DNA from: Grammothele lineata
Taxonomy: Eukaryota > Basidiomycota > Agaricomycetes > Polyporales > Polyporaceae
Assembly: GCA_002150815.3 (NCBI GenBank)
Contig: NDFF03000009.1
Coordinates: 1 to 64,000 of the forward strand
DNA length: 64,000 nt
Reading direction: 5' to 3'
Part shown: in pieces, positions 22,652 through 33,340 of the stretch
Layout of the letters: each line of letters starts with the position of its first letter
Numbering within the stretch: position 1 is the first letter of the stretch
Made by a program: the position numbers and the translations under genes
Notes under the pieces: generated by a model
Databases searched by the model: none
What the model was told of the DNA's origin: nothing
Seen by the model: the letters and a program-made list of their open reading frames with translations, nothing else

Positions 22652-23041
22652 TCGACCGATTGGCACGCTGTTGTACGACTATTGCACTACGGTTTTACGA
22701 GGCCCCACGAGCGCGCTCATAAGGAATAACGGGGAATTGCCCCTGGAGGATTGTCAGATACGACGACAGCTATCCGGCTTCCGGATTGACCGTCGTAAGT
22801 ACTAGTACTAGTTACAATGTGAACAACGTGCCGTTCCGTGCTAGTGCTACAGCTGTGTACGCTCTGCGTATGCTCGTCGAGGTCCATGGACAGGAAGAAT
22901 GGCATGTAGCAGTATCTACGGTAAGGGTGCATAAATCATGAGTATCTAATGGATGAAGAATTAGTGGATGGTGTGTGCAGCAAGAGCCATGCTGTGTATA
23001 GTCCGATCCGCGTCCATTGCAGAACATGCGATTAGGGGGGG
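22652..23041. other. Convergent intergenic region
   Basis: Between the NCS2 and antiporter stops. It contains a short TAGTAC alternation near 22797-22811; otherwise nothing recognisable. Confidence 0.6.
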
Positions 23042-26000
23042 CTAGTAATGCACGGGACGACCTTCCGGAGGTCGGGGAACATGTGCAGTCGGTGCCTGGA
23101 TATCTAGGTTCGTGAGGATGTCTATATACGGATTCACAAGTTGTCGAGGCTGATGGGGGGAGACGTGGTGCAGACGGCGAGGTTGGAAGAGAAGTTCGAC
23201 CCTATAACCCCCTGTTAGGCAAACATTTCGATGCAGAGTTTTGGAGAAAATTCACCTGGGTAGAACCAGAAGGAGACGGCGATGACGATGTACAGGCCTA
23301 TCACATGCCTAGGTCAACATCGAACTAACGGATAGAATGTGACGGCACATACACACGAGGATCACTCCTTCCAGCCAGTTTGATTTTCCGTCTGCGACAA
23401 CGTACCCCATCGTGTGTACTTGAGGCATTTTAAAACGTGAGTCAATCTGCCAAGGAAAGCGGTCGCCAAGAAGACACACCCGAGATGTACAGCACTACGG
23501 ACTCGAACGGATCAAAGAGGAGTGCGAGGGGCTTGTCCAAGATCCAACCCAGGACGACCATCGACGGGATGACGAAGAGCGCGGTTTGCTATAGGCGCAT
23601 ATAGTCAACGTGGAAGCTACAATACGCTATGAACGGAAGGCAGCACACTCACAATCGTCGATCCGACGGCCACGCTGATGCTGAGCGTGAGTTGGTCTTT
23701 GACCGATACGTTGATGGCAGTTACGCATTCTGAGGAGCTGCATCAGATGTGACCGGACATTAGTGATAGGAGGACTGACCAGCGATAGCGCTGACAGAGG
23801 GCAGGAGGATCAGGCCGATCCACTCCTTGCTGAGAGAGGGCGAGACATGGTCCATGGTGTCCACCATCCATTCCGCGTTGATGGCGACGAGCTGGATACA
23901 TGCGTGATCGGCATCTGGGCCTGCTATTAGGAGGCACGCCGAAACACTCACCACGGTGACAACCATGAGCAGCAGGATCGTCAGCGTCCAGCTCAGTTCT
24001 ACTTCGTGCTCCGGCGCCGGTGAGCCCTCCGGCGGTGGTGCGAGCGTCGCCGTACTCTCTAGAGGGTCCGTGGCATATCTTGCTCCGTTGCCCAGCCACG
24101 GGCTCGCCCTAGGCCTGACCGACTCTGAGAGCTCCACCTCCGTAAGGTCCACCACGCTCGCTCTCGCGCGCTCGTTGTGATATCGGTCCTCACTTGGCTC
24201 GCGGCTGCTGCTCTTCTGGTAGTACGCTGAGAGTACGGCGCTGAGTGTGCGCGAGCGTCCCCGACTCTGCCGGTCCTCCCACCGCCTGTCCGAGTCCGAC
24301 TCAGAGCCTGAGCCGAACCCCGCTCCAGGGGAATACCGTTCGGGCGAGCTCGTGCCAGATTCCGAGTCGGAGCCATCGGGGGTGACGACCAGACGATGCT
24401 GATTCGAGACAAGGCGGACGGTAGAGTCTTCCGGACCAGGCTGGGCGATCGGGTTCGCGAGCATCGTGCGCGAATCCGTGTCGTATGGAGAAAGGTGGAC
24501 GGAGGATCCGGAACGACTGTTCCCTCTGCTCACTGTGCGAGGATGGAGGTAAGGGTTGGTCCCACGAATGTCCCCGAGGTCGAGTGAAGTTTCGGGCTCC
24601 TCTTCGACAGGGCTGATCTTCTCTTGAGATGGGCTGAAGGCCCCAGCGCGCGTTGCAGGGGTCCTTACTGTCTGCCTCGAACCGGAATTGGTGCGGAGAC
24701 GCTCCAAGGACAGGCGGGAGCTGAGATCGAAGCCCTTCTCGCGCATGCGCATAGTGGCAGAGCGGACAGATTCAGCCATGGGATTTTTGCTGCTTGGCTG
24801 GGTACTGTCCTGGTACAGGTGAGTGTGTGACCACAGTTGGAATACCAAGTACGATATGTAGACTGTTTGATGATGCAGTCAGTTTCGGCTTGAGATCAGT
24901 TTGCGAGAACAGTGCTCACTGAACAGCAGGACGACAGCTACCTACAAATGGATGTCAACGACGCATGCTCATCAACACCGAAGTCGCTTACCCCATGACT
25001 CATTTGCAAGATGTCATCCTTCTGCTGTTGAAGAGAGAGATCATCCGAATCGCCATCCTTGGAGTACGTCAAGGCGAAGTGAAACGCGGCCGGAAGCAAG
25101 ACAGCGCCGACGCTAATACTAAGCAAGGACGAGTGTATTTGTGTCGCAGCTAAAGATGATTCTTCGGTCAATACCGCCACAGTAATCAGTCAAATGCGGC
25201 TCACTTGAATCAAAGCCCTGCTCAGTGAACTTGAGCCCGCCGGCGAAGAAGCACATCCCGAGGATGAGCACTGCGGATTCGCAACGCCGGGAGGTTAGAT
25301 TCTGTATCGCTTTGAATGAGTTCTAACTTACACAATTTGCTGAGCATGGCACCGATCACTACCACAAACGTCAACAACCTCACATAGCGTGGGAGGATTT
25401 TCAATACTTACGGGAAGACTGCACCACCCGCAGCTCGCATTTGCGCAGAGCAATGATCTGGTCCTTCTTTAGTGCACGCCTGATATTTCGGGATCATATC
25501 CGCTTACCGCGACTACAAGCTCCACACTATCAGGACGCACGTTAGTGAAGCGCCAGCTGGTACGGCAAGATGAGACGCACATGTTGCTCTGAACATCAGA
25601 AGCATAACAAACCGTTAGGACAAATTCAGATAGAGATCTGTTGCATCTTACCAGACTAGAGTTGAGAAGCCCAGTCTTCGTTCCGCCTATCCTCCGAGAC
25701 AAAACACTGGTAGCGAGATCATGGAGCTGCGGCAGTAATAATCAGTACGCGGAGCTCTTGTCTACAAGAGCGTCATGAAACCGTTCCTACTCGGGACGCC
25801 GAAACTGACCTTCACCAACGGAATCATGGCGAGCAAGCATGCTGCGGACGGAGATTGTAAAAATAAACATCTAAGCGTTGGCGTTTTGTCCCCACCTGAG
25901 AAAATGAGCGTCTCCGACTCCGGAACGGACAGTTTAAGAACTCCCTGGGATTTTGTGAACAACAGCATAAAGAGTATGACGCGGGGAGGGGCTCTTACCG

Positions 26001-26463
26001 CAACCGGTATCATGAAAAGGAGGATATTGAACCCTGCACAAAATGAACATGAGATGAATACGGCGATGACGAGCGGCTGCATACAAGAATCGAAGAGGAT
26101 GGCGCGCCAGCCGTGCCATAAGCGGAGCGATGGCTTCTTGCCGCTACCATTGTTGTCGGGGCTGTGATCGGAACGCTGGGCTTCTCGATCGGGGGATGGG
26201 CGTTGTGTTTCGCGGGCCCATCTGGAGAACAGTCTGCGTACGAGCGAGCTCTGGGCCCCGCTGCGAGATTTGCTGTTCTTGCCACCGGATTTGAGGGGTG
26301 ATGTGGAGGAATAGGACACAATGGAAGCTCGTGTTGACTGACGGGACATTACCGGGAGAGGAAGAGGCTGAGTAGCAGCGCATCTGTCGTCCGACGAGGA
26401 GGGGGACATTGTATCTGGACTGTAGGGTGCTAGTGGCTCTCTGGTTGCCGAGCGAGTTAGCAT
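23042..26463 (-). CDS. CAX-type Ca2+/H+ antiporter, 800 aa, 19 exons
   Basis: Vacuolar-type calcium/proton exchanger (CaCA superfamily; yeast Vcx1 relatives). Exons: 26463-26085, 26033-25999, 25944-25896, 25841-25810, 25726-25652, 25588-25581, 25526-25508, 25457-25412, 25358-25332, 25270-25205, 25149-24992, 24941-24920, 24862-23952, 23891-23780, 23729-23653, 23588-23480, 23418-23353, 23297-23256, 23211-23042. First half: WRAILFDSWFNILLFMIPVA, KTGLLNSSLSNIVELVVA (alpha-1 repeat), MCFFAGGLKFTEQG. Second half: NAEWMVDTM, ECVTAINVSVKDQLTLSI and VAVGSTIQTALFVIPSMV (alpha-2 repeat), then a tail. Between them lies an unusually long Ser/Glu/Arg-rich loop of nearly 300 residues, encoded by the 911-nt exon; typical fungal members have shorter loops. 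An exon of only 8 nt is required to keep SNIVEL in frame. Start ATG chosen as first in the frame; the N-tail of 125 residues is Ser-rich. Confidence 0.9.
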
Positions 26464-26948
26464 AGTTTGTGAGCGTACGGGTCCAGGGAGGAGGTAGAGA
26501 CTGGGCGAGGAAAGGAATGTGGGGCTGGTCACCGGTGACCGAGGAGGTGGTGGTCGAGGTTTAAAGAGGCCGCAAAGGCGGGTGCGGAGGCCATGGCGTT
26601 TGGAGTCGGTTGGACGAACGGAGACAGCTAGCGTCTGGGGCGAGTAGCGAACCGCTGCCGCGTCCGGGAAGTGAAGCAGCTCGTCTAATAATTAGCACGT
26701 CGTGGCTTCCATCCAACCTTCACTTCCTCTTGTAGCCAGCAATCACGCTTGAATCCTCCTTACGTCATCGTACGGGCGCCCACGCGACGCCGGGCCACAC
26801 CGGATGCGGTCCGTGATTTGTGACCGTCGGGGTCACAGCCTGGGTCTCGCCCTCGTGACCCGGCTCGTCACGGAACTCGAGCGACACGAGCGACGCCGTT
26901 CGCCTTGCCTCCTCCGCTCCTCGCCGTCCCTGCTCTTCTCCAAAAACC
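26464..26948. promoter_or_regulatory. Divergent promoter region, antiporter and COX4
   Basis: 485 bp separating two divergent starts. The right third is C/T-rich on the plus strand, the usual leader of highly expressed basidiomycete genes. No gene seen inside. Confidence 0.5.
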
Positions 26949-27533
26949 ATGTTCGCCGCCGCCATCCGCCCCGCCTCCTTTGCGGCCCGTGCTGCCCTCA
27001 AGCCCGCCCGCCTGGCCGCCGTGCGTGCCATCTCCTCCACCCCTGCTCGTCGCTCCGAGCACCCCACCCCCGAAATCTACGGCGAGGGCGCGAAGGCTGG
27101 CCAAATCCCCACCGACGTCAACCAGTCCACCGGTCTCGAGCGTCTTCAGGTCCTCGGTGCCCTCGAGGGGGTCGAGGTCTTCGACACGAAGCCTCTCGAT
27201 GCTTCCCGCATCGGTACTCTCGCCGACCCTGTCAAGGTCTTCTCCATGGTAATATTTCCCGTCTTTGCAATGCATACGCGCACGTTCTAAGAGTGTAATG
27301 TCCTCTTGCGCCTTGTAGGAGCCCGAGCGTATCATTGGTTGCACTGGTGTCCCCGCCGAGTCTCACGAGCTTCTCTGGATGACCCTCACGCGCCAGAAGA
27401 ACCGCCGCTGCCCCGAGTGCGGCTCCGGTATGTACCATTCCCTTAGCTTCTTTTGCGTTAGCGCTTATACCTTCTTCCACCAGTGTACGCTCTTGACTTC
27501 CACGGTTCCGAGCACGGCCACGAGCACCACTAA
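26949..27533 (+). CDS. COX4: Cytochrome c oxidase subunit 4 (mammalian COX5B), 152 aa, 3 exons
   Basis: Nuclear-encoded zinc-binding subunit of respiratory complex IV, inner mitochondrial membrane, matrix side. Exons 26949-27248, 27319-27427, 27484-27533. The N-terminus MFAAAIRPASFAARAALKPA is an Ala/Arg-rich mitochondrial presequence, with a probable cleavage site near AISSTPARRS. The zinc site is complete: Cys108 in IGCTG, His116 in ESHELLW, Cys131 and Cys134 in RRCPECGS. The protein ends in a His-rich HGSEHGHEHH tail as in fungal homologues. Length fits the family (about 150 aa). Codon use is strongly C-ending, as expected for a highly expressed gene. Confidence 0.96.
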
Positions 27534-28305
27534 ACGTATCCTCAGCGGCCTATCTCAATATAATGCGAGCATGCCCCGCGCTGTCATTCTCTTCCAATTA
27601 GACCGTATTGTAGCCCGTCGTAACATCTCGTGCGATATCTTCAATTCGAATGGCGTTGGCAGCTCACAGCGGGGATAGTCATTCCAAAGGCGGGCCCAGA
27701 CCTGGTCTAGGATCTGGCCTAGGGCCGGTACAACAGCCTTCAAATCTGACGCGCACGGCTAGGCCATAGTCGACAACTCGAGGCCTTCCTCTTCAAAACC
27801 TGAGGGAACGCGCCATGACGTGCGCTGTTCTCTGCTGTCTCTCACCTCACGTCGTTCCTCGTCAAGCCGCGACATAGCATGAGCCTGTTTGTGTGCTGGT
27901 CTATGCTTTTGTCATCTCGCGTTATGTCCTGAGCATGCTGTGTTGAAGGAGGGCATGCTAGTCCTGGGAACCGTGCCTGACAGACAGACTCCTTTATCGA
28001 GATTTACAGCGTCATCGTCAGGCAGAACGCGTGGCATTGCTACTTTGATAGTGGGGGACCAATAGGTGATGTTGTATTTGATATGTACATGCGCAGAGGT
28101 AGTGAGTACTAAGCCCGAGTTACAATATTTGCGGATATTGTTACGCGCGTATGAGTACTAACGTAGTAGCAGATGGCAAGTGATCCTTGCCTAGGACCAC
28201 CATCGCTCGCTACTGCCGATCGAATATCCACGGGCAGTAGAGTAGAAAGGTACATGTATCCATCTCTAACACATGATGCTATATCACTAACAGGTCAGGA
28301 GTAGA
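27534..28305. other. Intergenic, no supported gene
   Basis: Between COX4 and the first of the tandem F-box genes. It is A/T-richer than its flanks and has no frame with family features. Confidence 0.5.
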
Positions 28306-30423
28306 ATGGATGGACTCACGGCGAAGCTGTCGGCCGTGATCGATGAACTCCGCACTGGCTACCAGCAGAAGGGAGATTCCTTGACGTACGTCCTGTCCTG
28401 GCTATGACTTACGCTGAAGGTTAACTTATTGCTTTAGTGATCAGGAGGTGGGGTTACCGCCCCGATATAACCGACGTCCTCGACTTATAACATGCCTCGT
28501 GTCCAGCTCCGCAAGACAGTTGCGAATATCCAGATCCTCACGGACGCTCTACACAACACGCTCGCAGATATGAAGACCCATATCAACAGCCTCTGCGGCA
28601 TCCACAAGTTGCCGCAGGAGTTGCTCCTTCCCATCTTCCAGATCGCCACGGCAGACGTGCGGGATCCGGCGTGCCAACCGCTTCTCGAGCACATAGGCGA
28701 ATCCAATGCGATATACAACGAGCTTCGAGTCAACTCGCGCCCCCTCTTCACGCTCACTAGCGTCTGTCGTTGTTGGCGCGCCATCCTGATCGGTGCGCCG
28801 TCGATGTGGACGTATCTGGACGCGCGCCACCCGGAAGAATTTGCTACGTTCGTAGAGCGCGCACAAAACCTCCCACTCTCGCTCAGGGTGGACGTCGATG
28901 GCTTGATACTCCCATCCTTTTTGGAGGAGACCAATTATGATGGGCGAGTAGGTGATGATCAGCCGCCCGATGTGATGGCTCTAGAGGACGAGGACGACCC
29001 TATGGAAGATGACGAAGATGAGGATATCGAAACAAATCCTGATGCGGCACGGGACGCCCTACGAATCGAGATCGCCTTGGACGCTATCAATAAATGCAGC
29101 TTGCACCTCCGTCGCCTCGACATCATTGCCCGGTATCGCTCGTCGGATATACTGGCCTCCTTACAGGCTCCTGTGCCGCATCTCGAATGCTTGACTGTCA
29201 GCTTCCCACAGACTCCAAGGACGTTCGAAGTTATCCGAGAAGTGCCTTTGCTCTTCTTGAGTACCAGTAACACCCCCCTCAAAGCGCTAGCCATGTCACA
29301 CATCTCCTCGTGGCTCCCGTCGAACGACTTCTCATCTGTTACGCATCTTTACATGTCCTTCTCGGATAGGACTGTGTCGCTCCATAGCATCATCAGCCTA
29401 CTCCGACGTACACCAAACGTATCATATCTACAAATTGCCGCCGTGGACCTCATATCCCCAGCAAACGATCCCGAACCCCAGGCGGTCGTATTGGACAACC
29501 TCCGTTCCCTCGCTTTCTCACTTTGTCCCGCCACCGTCCTTCGACTCATCCCTCTCGTCAAGACGGGCCCGAACATTCTCATTAGTTCCAACGGGATTCA
29601 ACTCCGCGAGGAATATATACTTATTCCGCTCGCAAACAGCTCCGAATTGCACCACTTCCACTCCCTCGACATCCAATCCTTTGGAGAAGACATACATGTA
29701 ATCGCCGAAGGACCTACTGCAAGCTTCCGGTTGCAAGGGATTTGGGCAGAGGACGATCCGCACGGCCCCCTTTGGAACCTATTTATCTCGCAGATTCACA
29801 TGCGGCTCACGCTAACACACCTGACTACCATGCGGATTGTCATGGAGGACGTGGAGCCGATAGTAGTCATCGAGATGCTCGAGAATACACCACAGCTAGT
29901 CGACCTCACCGTGCGCATCGCCGTAGCCTGGCCGCGGCCGTCGCACTTCAACGACGAGGAGGCTACGTTCGACGACGACCGCCTCGTTGCGCACCTCTAC
30001 CACATTTGCCTTACTCTCTCCCGAGGCGCACCGATCATTTGCCCGGCATTGAGGACCATGACGATACGTTCGAACGGGAGCATCGCGCTGAGGGCCCACG
30101 AATACCGAACACACCTCCAAAACATGCTTGTTACGCGCAAGGACGCAGGACACCCATTGCAGCAACTTGTCCTCAAACCTGTGGGCGACGACAGCCCTTC
30201 GCAATGGGACGGGGCTGAATGGCGGTTTGAGGAGCTCATCGCGCCGACATTCCGAGGGCTTGAGGAGTACGTTCCAGAGTTCCGCCTGCTGAGGCCCGAT
30301 GAAGTAACGGAAGACGTGGAGAGACCGTGCCAGATGATGAATAAGTGGGCGGAAGTGGAAGTGGAAGAGCAGAGATACTGGGGATGGGCTTCGACTGCCA
30401 GCCGCACTTTCTACAGGAGATGA
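28306..30423 (+). CDS. F-box/LRR-like protein, 668 aa, 3 exons (paralogue 1)
   Basis: Exons 28306-28385, 28438-28447 (10 nt) and 28507-30423. The same exon pattern is found in the two paralogues at 30997 and 47035, which supports the microexon. F-box region: IHKLPQELLLPIFQIAT, then LFTLTSVCRCWRAILIGAPS with the conserved Cys-Arg-x-Trp helix. An acidic stretch (EDEDDPMEDDEDEDIETN) at about 189-207 separates the F-box from a Leu-rich array with LRR-like spacing that runs to about residue 590. The C-terminus is aromatic and acidic. Expected role: SCF ubiquitin-ligase receptor. Alternative start: ATG at 28492, which would drop the first two exons. Tandem duplication with the next gene is clear from continuous similarity such as SSWLPSNDF / GSWLPSNDF. 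Confidence 0.83.
28438..28447 (+). other. 10-nt microexon, paralogue 1
   Basis: TGATCAGGAG, preceded by TTTAG and followed by GTGGGG. Encodes the end of a Thr codon plus Asp-Gln-Glu. Equivalent microexons occur at 31146-31155 and 47143-47152. Confidence 0.7.
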
Positions 30424-30996
30424 ACCAATGAGGCTTAGTGGTTGATCACCGGGCTTTCCCGACTACGAAGGATAGCCTCTCGGTGAGATCACAGCGTCGA
30501 GGAGGATTGGACTCAAGTCTACGATAGTCTCTCGCATTGGCGGGCTATGATACTAAGGCGGTAGAGTAGTGACCTGGACCGGTATGCATACGATGATGTA
30601 CGTGGCGAATCAGGTTAGGGAAGTGTCTCTCAGATGTAGGTACATGTATCGGCGAGCAAGCCACATCGAACATTGGTTGATATTGCTTTCGTATCCGAAG
30701 CATCATCGTTGAGACCGTCATCCCGTGAATCCTCAGGCCCCTCACGGATCTCGAATCACAGATCTGGGGTCGGAGGTGGCGTCTTTGTTTGCGAATGTTA
30801 CCCTATGGGCCAAATAGTAACAAATAACGCGTCAATTCCCAGCCGCGTCTCAGACAGTCGGCGTGTGCTCAGACTGCCAGTGGCGACTTGGATATATACC
30901 AGCTGCAGGTAACCATTACCATCTGTGGTTCACAGCCTTCTAAAGGGTGTGTGGCTCTAAACCTGTTGCTGTTCTCTGCGTGCTCATGAAGTACAG
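30424..30996. other. Spacer between tandem F-box genes
   Basis: 573 bp with no open frame of note; should contain the 3' UTR of paralogue 1 and promoter of paralogue 2. A TATATA sequence near 30893 precedes the next start by about 100 bp. Confidence 0.5.
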
Positions 30997-33340
30997 AATG
31001 GATGAATCCACTGCTCAATTGTCAGCGGCGGTTGACAGTCTACGCGCCGCTTTTGAGCAGCGTGGACGCTTCGTGACGTATGTATTACCCTAAGTGCTAC
31101 TTCTGTGTATTGCATCACTGACCTTGTCGCTCCTGTCCCTCATAGCGGTGCCAATGTGGGTGTATTGCACCGGTTTTGTTGGGTTTACCAACTCACGATG
31201 CGCCTCCCCCCATTTATAGCTTCGCGCGACGGCCGCGAGTATACAGGCTCTCACAAATACTATGCACAGCACGCTCGCGGACATCAACACTCACATCAAC
31301 GACCTCTGCCCCATCCACAAGCTACCACAGGAATTACTCCTCTACATCTTTCAGACAACAACGGCCTCCTCCAGGGACCCTGCGCGCCGTGTGCTTCTCG
31401 AGCACGAGGACGACATGTGCCTTGATATCCAGTCCGAGGACGACTTCACTGCTAGAGTGGACATCGCTCCCCTGATCACTCTGACGGGTGTGTGCCGGCG
31501 GTGGCGCGACATTTTGCTCTGCTCGCCTTCGATGTGGGCACACCTCAACGCTCATAGTTCCGAAGAGTTCCGCGTATTCAAAGAGCGAGCGCAGAACTTT
31601 CCACTCTCGCTCATGATGGATGCCGACTGTCTCGAGATCCCTCCTCGTCCCAAGTCGATTCCCAGCGGAGATGATAGGCCCCTGGGTGGCATCACTCCTC
31701 CGGATGTGTTTGCGCTGTTGAAGCACGTCTTTGAAAGGGAGGATGACTCCGATGAAAATGGAGAAGATGACGACACGTACGAAGACGCAAGTGAGGAAGA
31801 GGATAGCGAGAACGAGGGGGACAGCGAGAATGACGACTCTGACGGGGACGAAGGCGAGGACGAGGGCGAAGACGAAGACGAGGGTGAGGATGAAGACGCC
31901 CCCTTGGACGACGGCAGCGATTTTGGAGACCATGGAGAATTACCGTACGCCGCAGCAATCAGAGGCGAAAGTACAGGCATTGCAGAGGACAGGGAGCGGG
32001 CCAAGATTGCCTCTGACATTATCAAGACGTGCAGTCCTCGTTTGCGCCGCCTCGACGTCATTGCTAAATCTCCGTTCCTCAAGATCGCGCCGTGGTTGAA
32101 GGCTTCCGTTCCACTCCTTGAATGTCTGACGATATGCTTGTCGGAGCCAGATAGTTTATTCGAAACGACTCGTCAAGAATATTTGTTCTTCCCAGGCTCT
32201 GAAATGACCTCTCTCAAGGCTCTGGCTATATCACGAATCGGGTCTTGGCTCCCGTCGAACGACTTCCCATCTCTTACACATCTCTACATCTCCTTCACCA
32301 CTCGGACCGCGTTGCCTTCGAAGATCCTTAACCTTCTCAGGCAAATGCCGAAACTCTCCTATCTACACATTGCAGATGCGAACGCCTCCCCACTGGCAGA
32401 CGAGCACCCCCAAGCAGTCGTTCTTGACAATCTCCGCTCCCTTGCTTTCACCCACTGTCACGTCACTGTCTTCCAGATCGTCCCTTTTCTAAAGACCGGC
32501 CCCGATCTCCTCATACGTTCAAACGCGACCGTTTTCTATCGCCATGACGACCGCTTCGTGCTCCCGAATCCCGACGCGGCCCCCTTCACATCCCTCGACA
32601 TCCAGTCATTTGGCGATGACATACACATCCTAGCCGAGGGCCCTACCTCGGGTTTCTGGTTGCAAGGTCTTTGGGCAGAGGACGAGATCGGGATCCAGGA
32701 CTGGAACATGTCCCTTTACGGGCTCCACACGCGGATTACGCTCGCACACCTGACTACTCTCCGCTTCGTCATCGATGAAATCGACCCGAATGTAGCGGTC
32801 GAGCTTCTTGAGCACGCCCCGAGGCTCGTCGACTTCACAGTGCGCGTCGGACTCGGCTGGCCGTCAGCCCCACTTCCAGGAGTGGATCACGACGTCCTGC
32901 TTGTCATGAACCTCTCCCTCATCTGCGAGGCGCTCTCGCGGAGGACGTCGGTACTCTGCCCCGAGCTGCGATCGATGACGCTCCGCTCAAACGGGAGCAT
33001 CTCAATGGCGTTAGATGAGTACCGGAAGCACGTCCAGGATATGCTCGAAGCGCGCAAGGCTGCAGGTCATCCGCTTCAGCGGCTCGTCCTGAAGCCCGTG
33101 GGCGACGGACCCCCGGACTGGAACTGGGAAGTTGCATCCCCGAAGCGCATCATTCAGGAGTTCAAAAAACTTGGGGAACACGTGCCGGACTTCCAGTTGC
33201 TGGGGCTTTGGGACAAGATTGCGGACGCGGAGATGCCGTTTAAGATGAAGAACATGTGGGAGGCGGCCCGTGAGGAGGAGGAACGGTACTGGATGCTGCA
33301 CCACGACTACGAGCCCCACTTCGCCCAAGGCCAACGCTGA
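30997..33340 (+). CDS. F-box/LRR-like protein with long acidic linker, 736 aa (paralogue 2)
   Basis: Exons 30998-31077, 31146-31155 (10 nt) and 31220-33340; start ATG at 30998. F-box region IHKLPQELLLYIFQTTT and LITLTGVCRRWRDILLCSPS. Then an acidic run of nearly 70 residues (about 200-268) made of imperfect DE, DEGE and NDDSDGDE units. Then the Leu-rich array, with blocks shared with paralogue 1 (GSWLPSNDFPSLTHLYISF; VVLDNLRSLAF; LRSNGSISM). Both introns fall at the same places as in the paralogues. The acidic run is three to four times longer than in the neighbours and its DNA is a purine-rich GAGGAC/GAAGAC repeat, suggesting slippage expansion. Function beyond SCF adaptor unknown. Confidence 0.84.
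31146..31155 (+). other. 10-nt microexon, paralogue 2
   Basis: CGGTGCCAAT between CATAG and GTGGGT. Encodes the end of a Thr codon plus Gly-Ala-Asn, aligned with Asp-Gln-Glu in paralogue 1. Confidence 0.7.
31735..31930 (+). repeat. Purine-rich coding repeat (acidic linker)
   Basis: A run of GAGGAC, GAAGAC, GAGGGC and similar hexamers in frame, encoding Asp/Glu with Gly/Asn/Ser. The minus-strand frames at 31334-31933 and 31552-32082 are mirror artefacts of it. Confidence 0.8.

Noticed and set aside
31334..32082. Hydrophobic and Ser-rich frames on the minus strand
   Set aside because: Mirror images of the GAGGAC/GAAGAC acidic repeat; the polyvaline/polyserine composition is an artefact.
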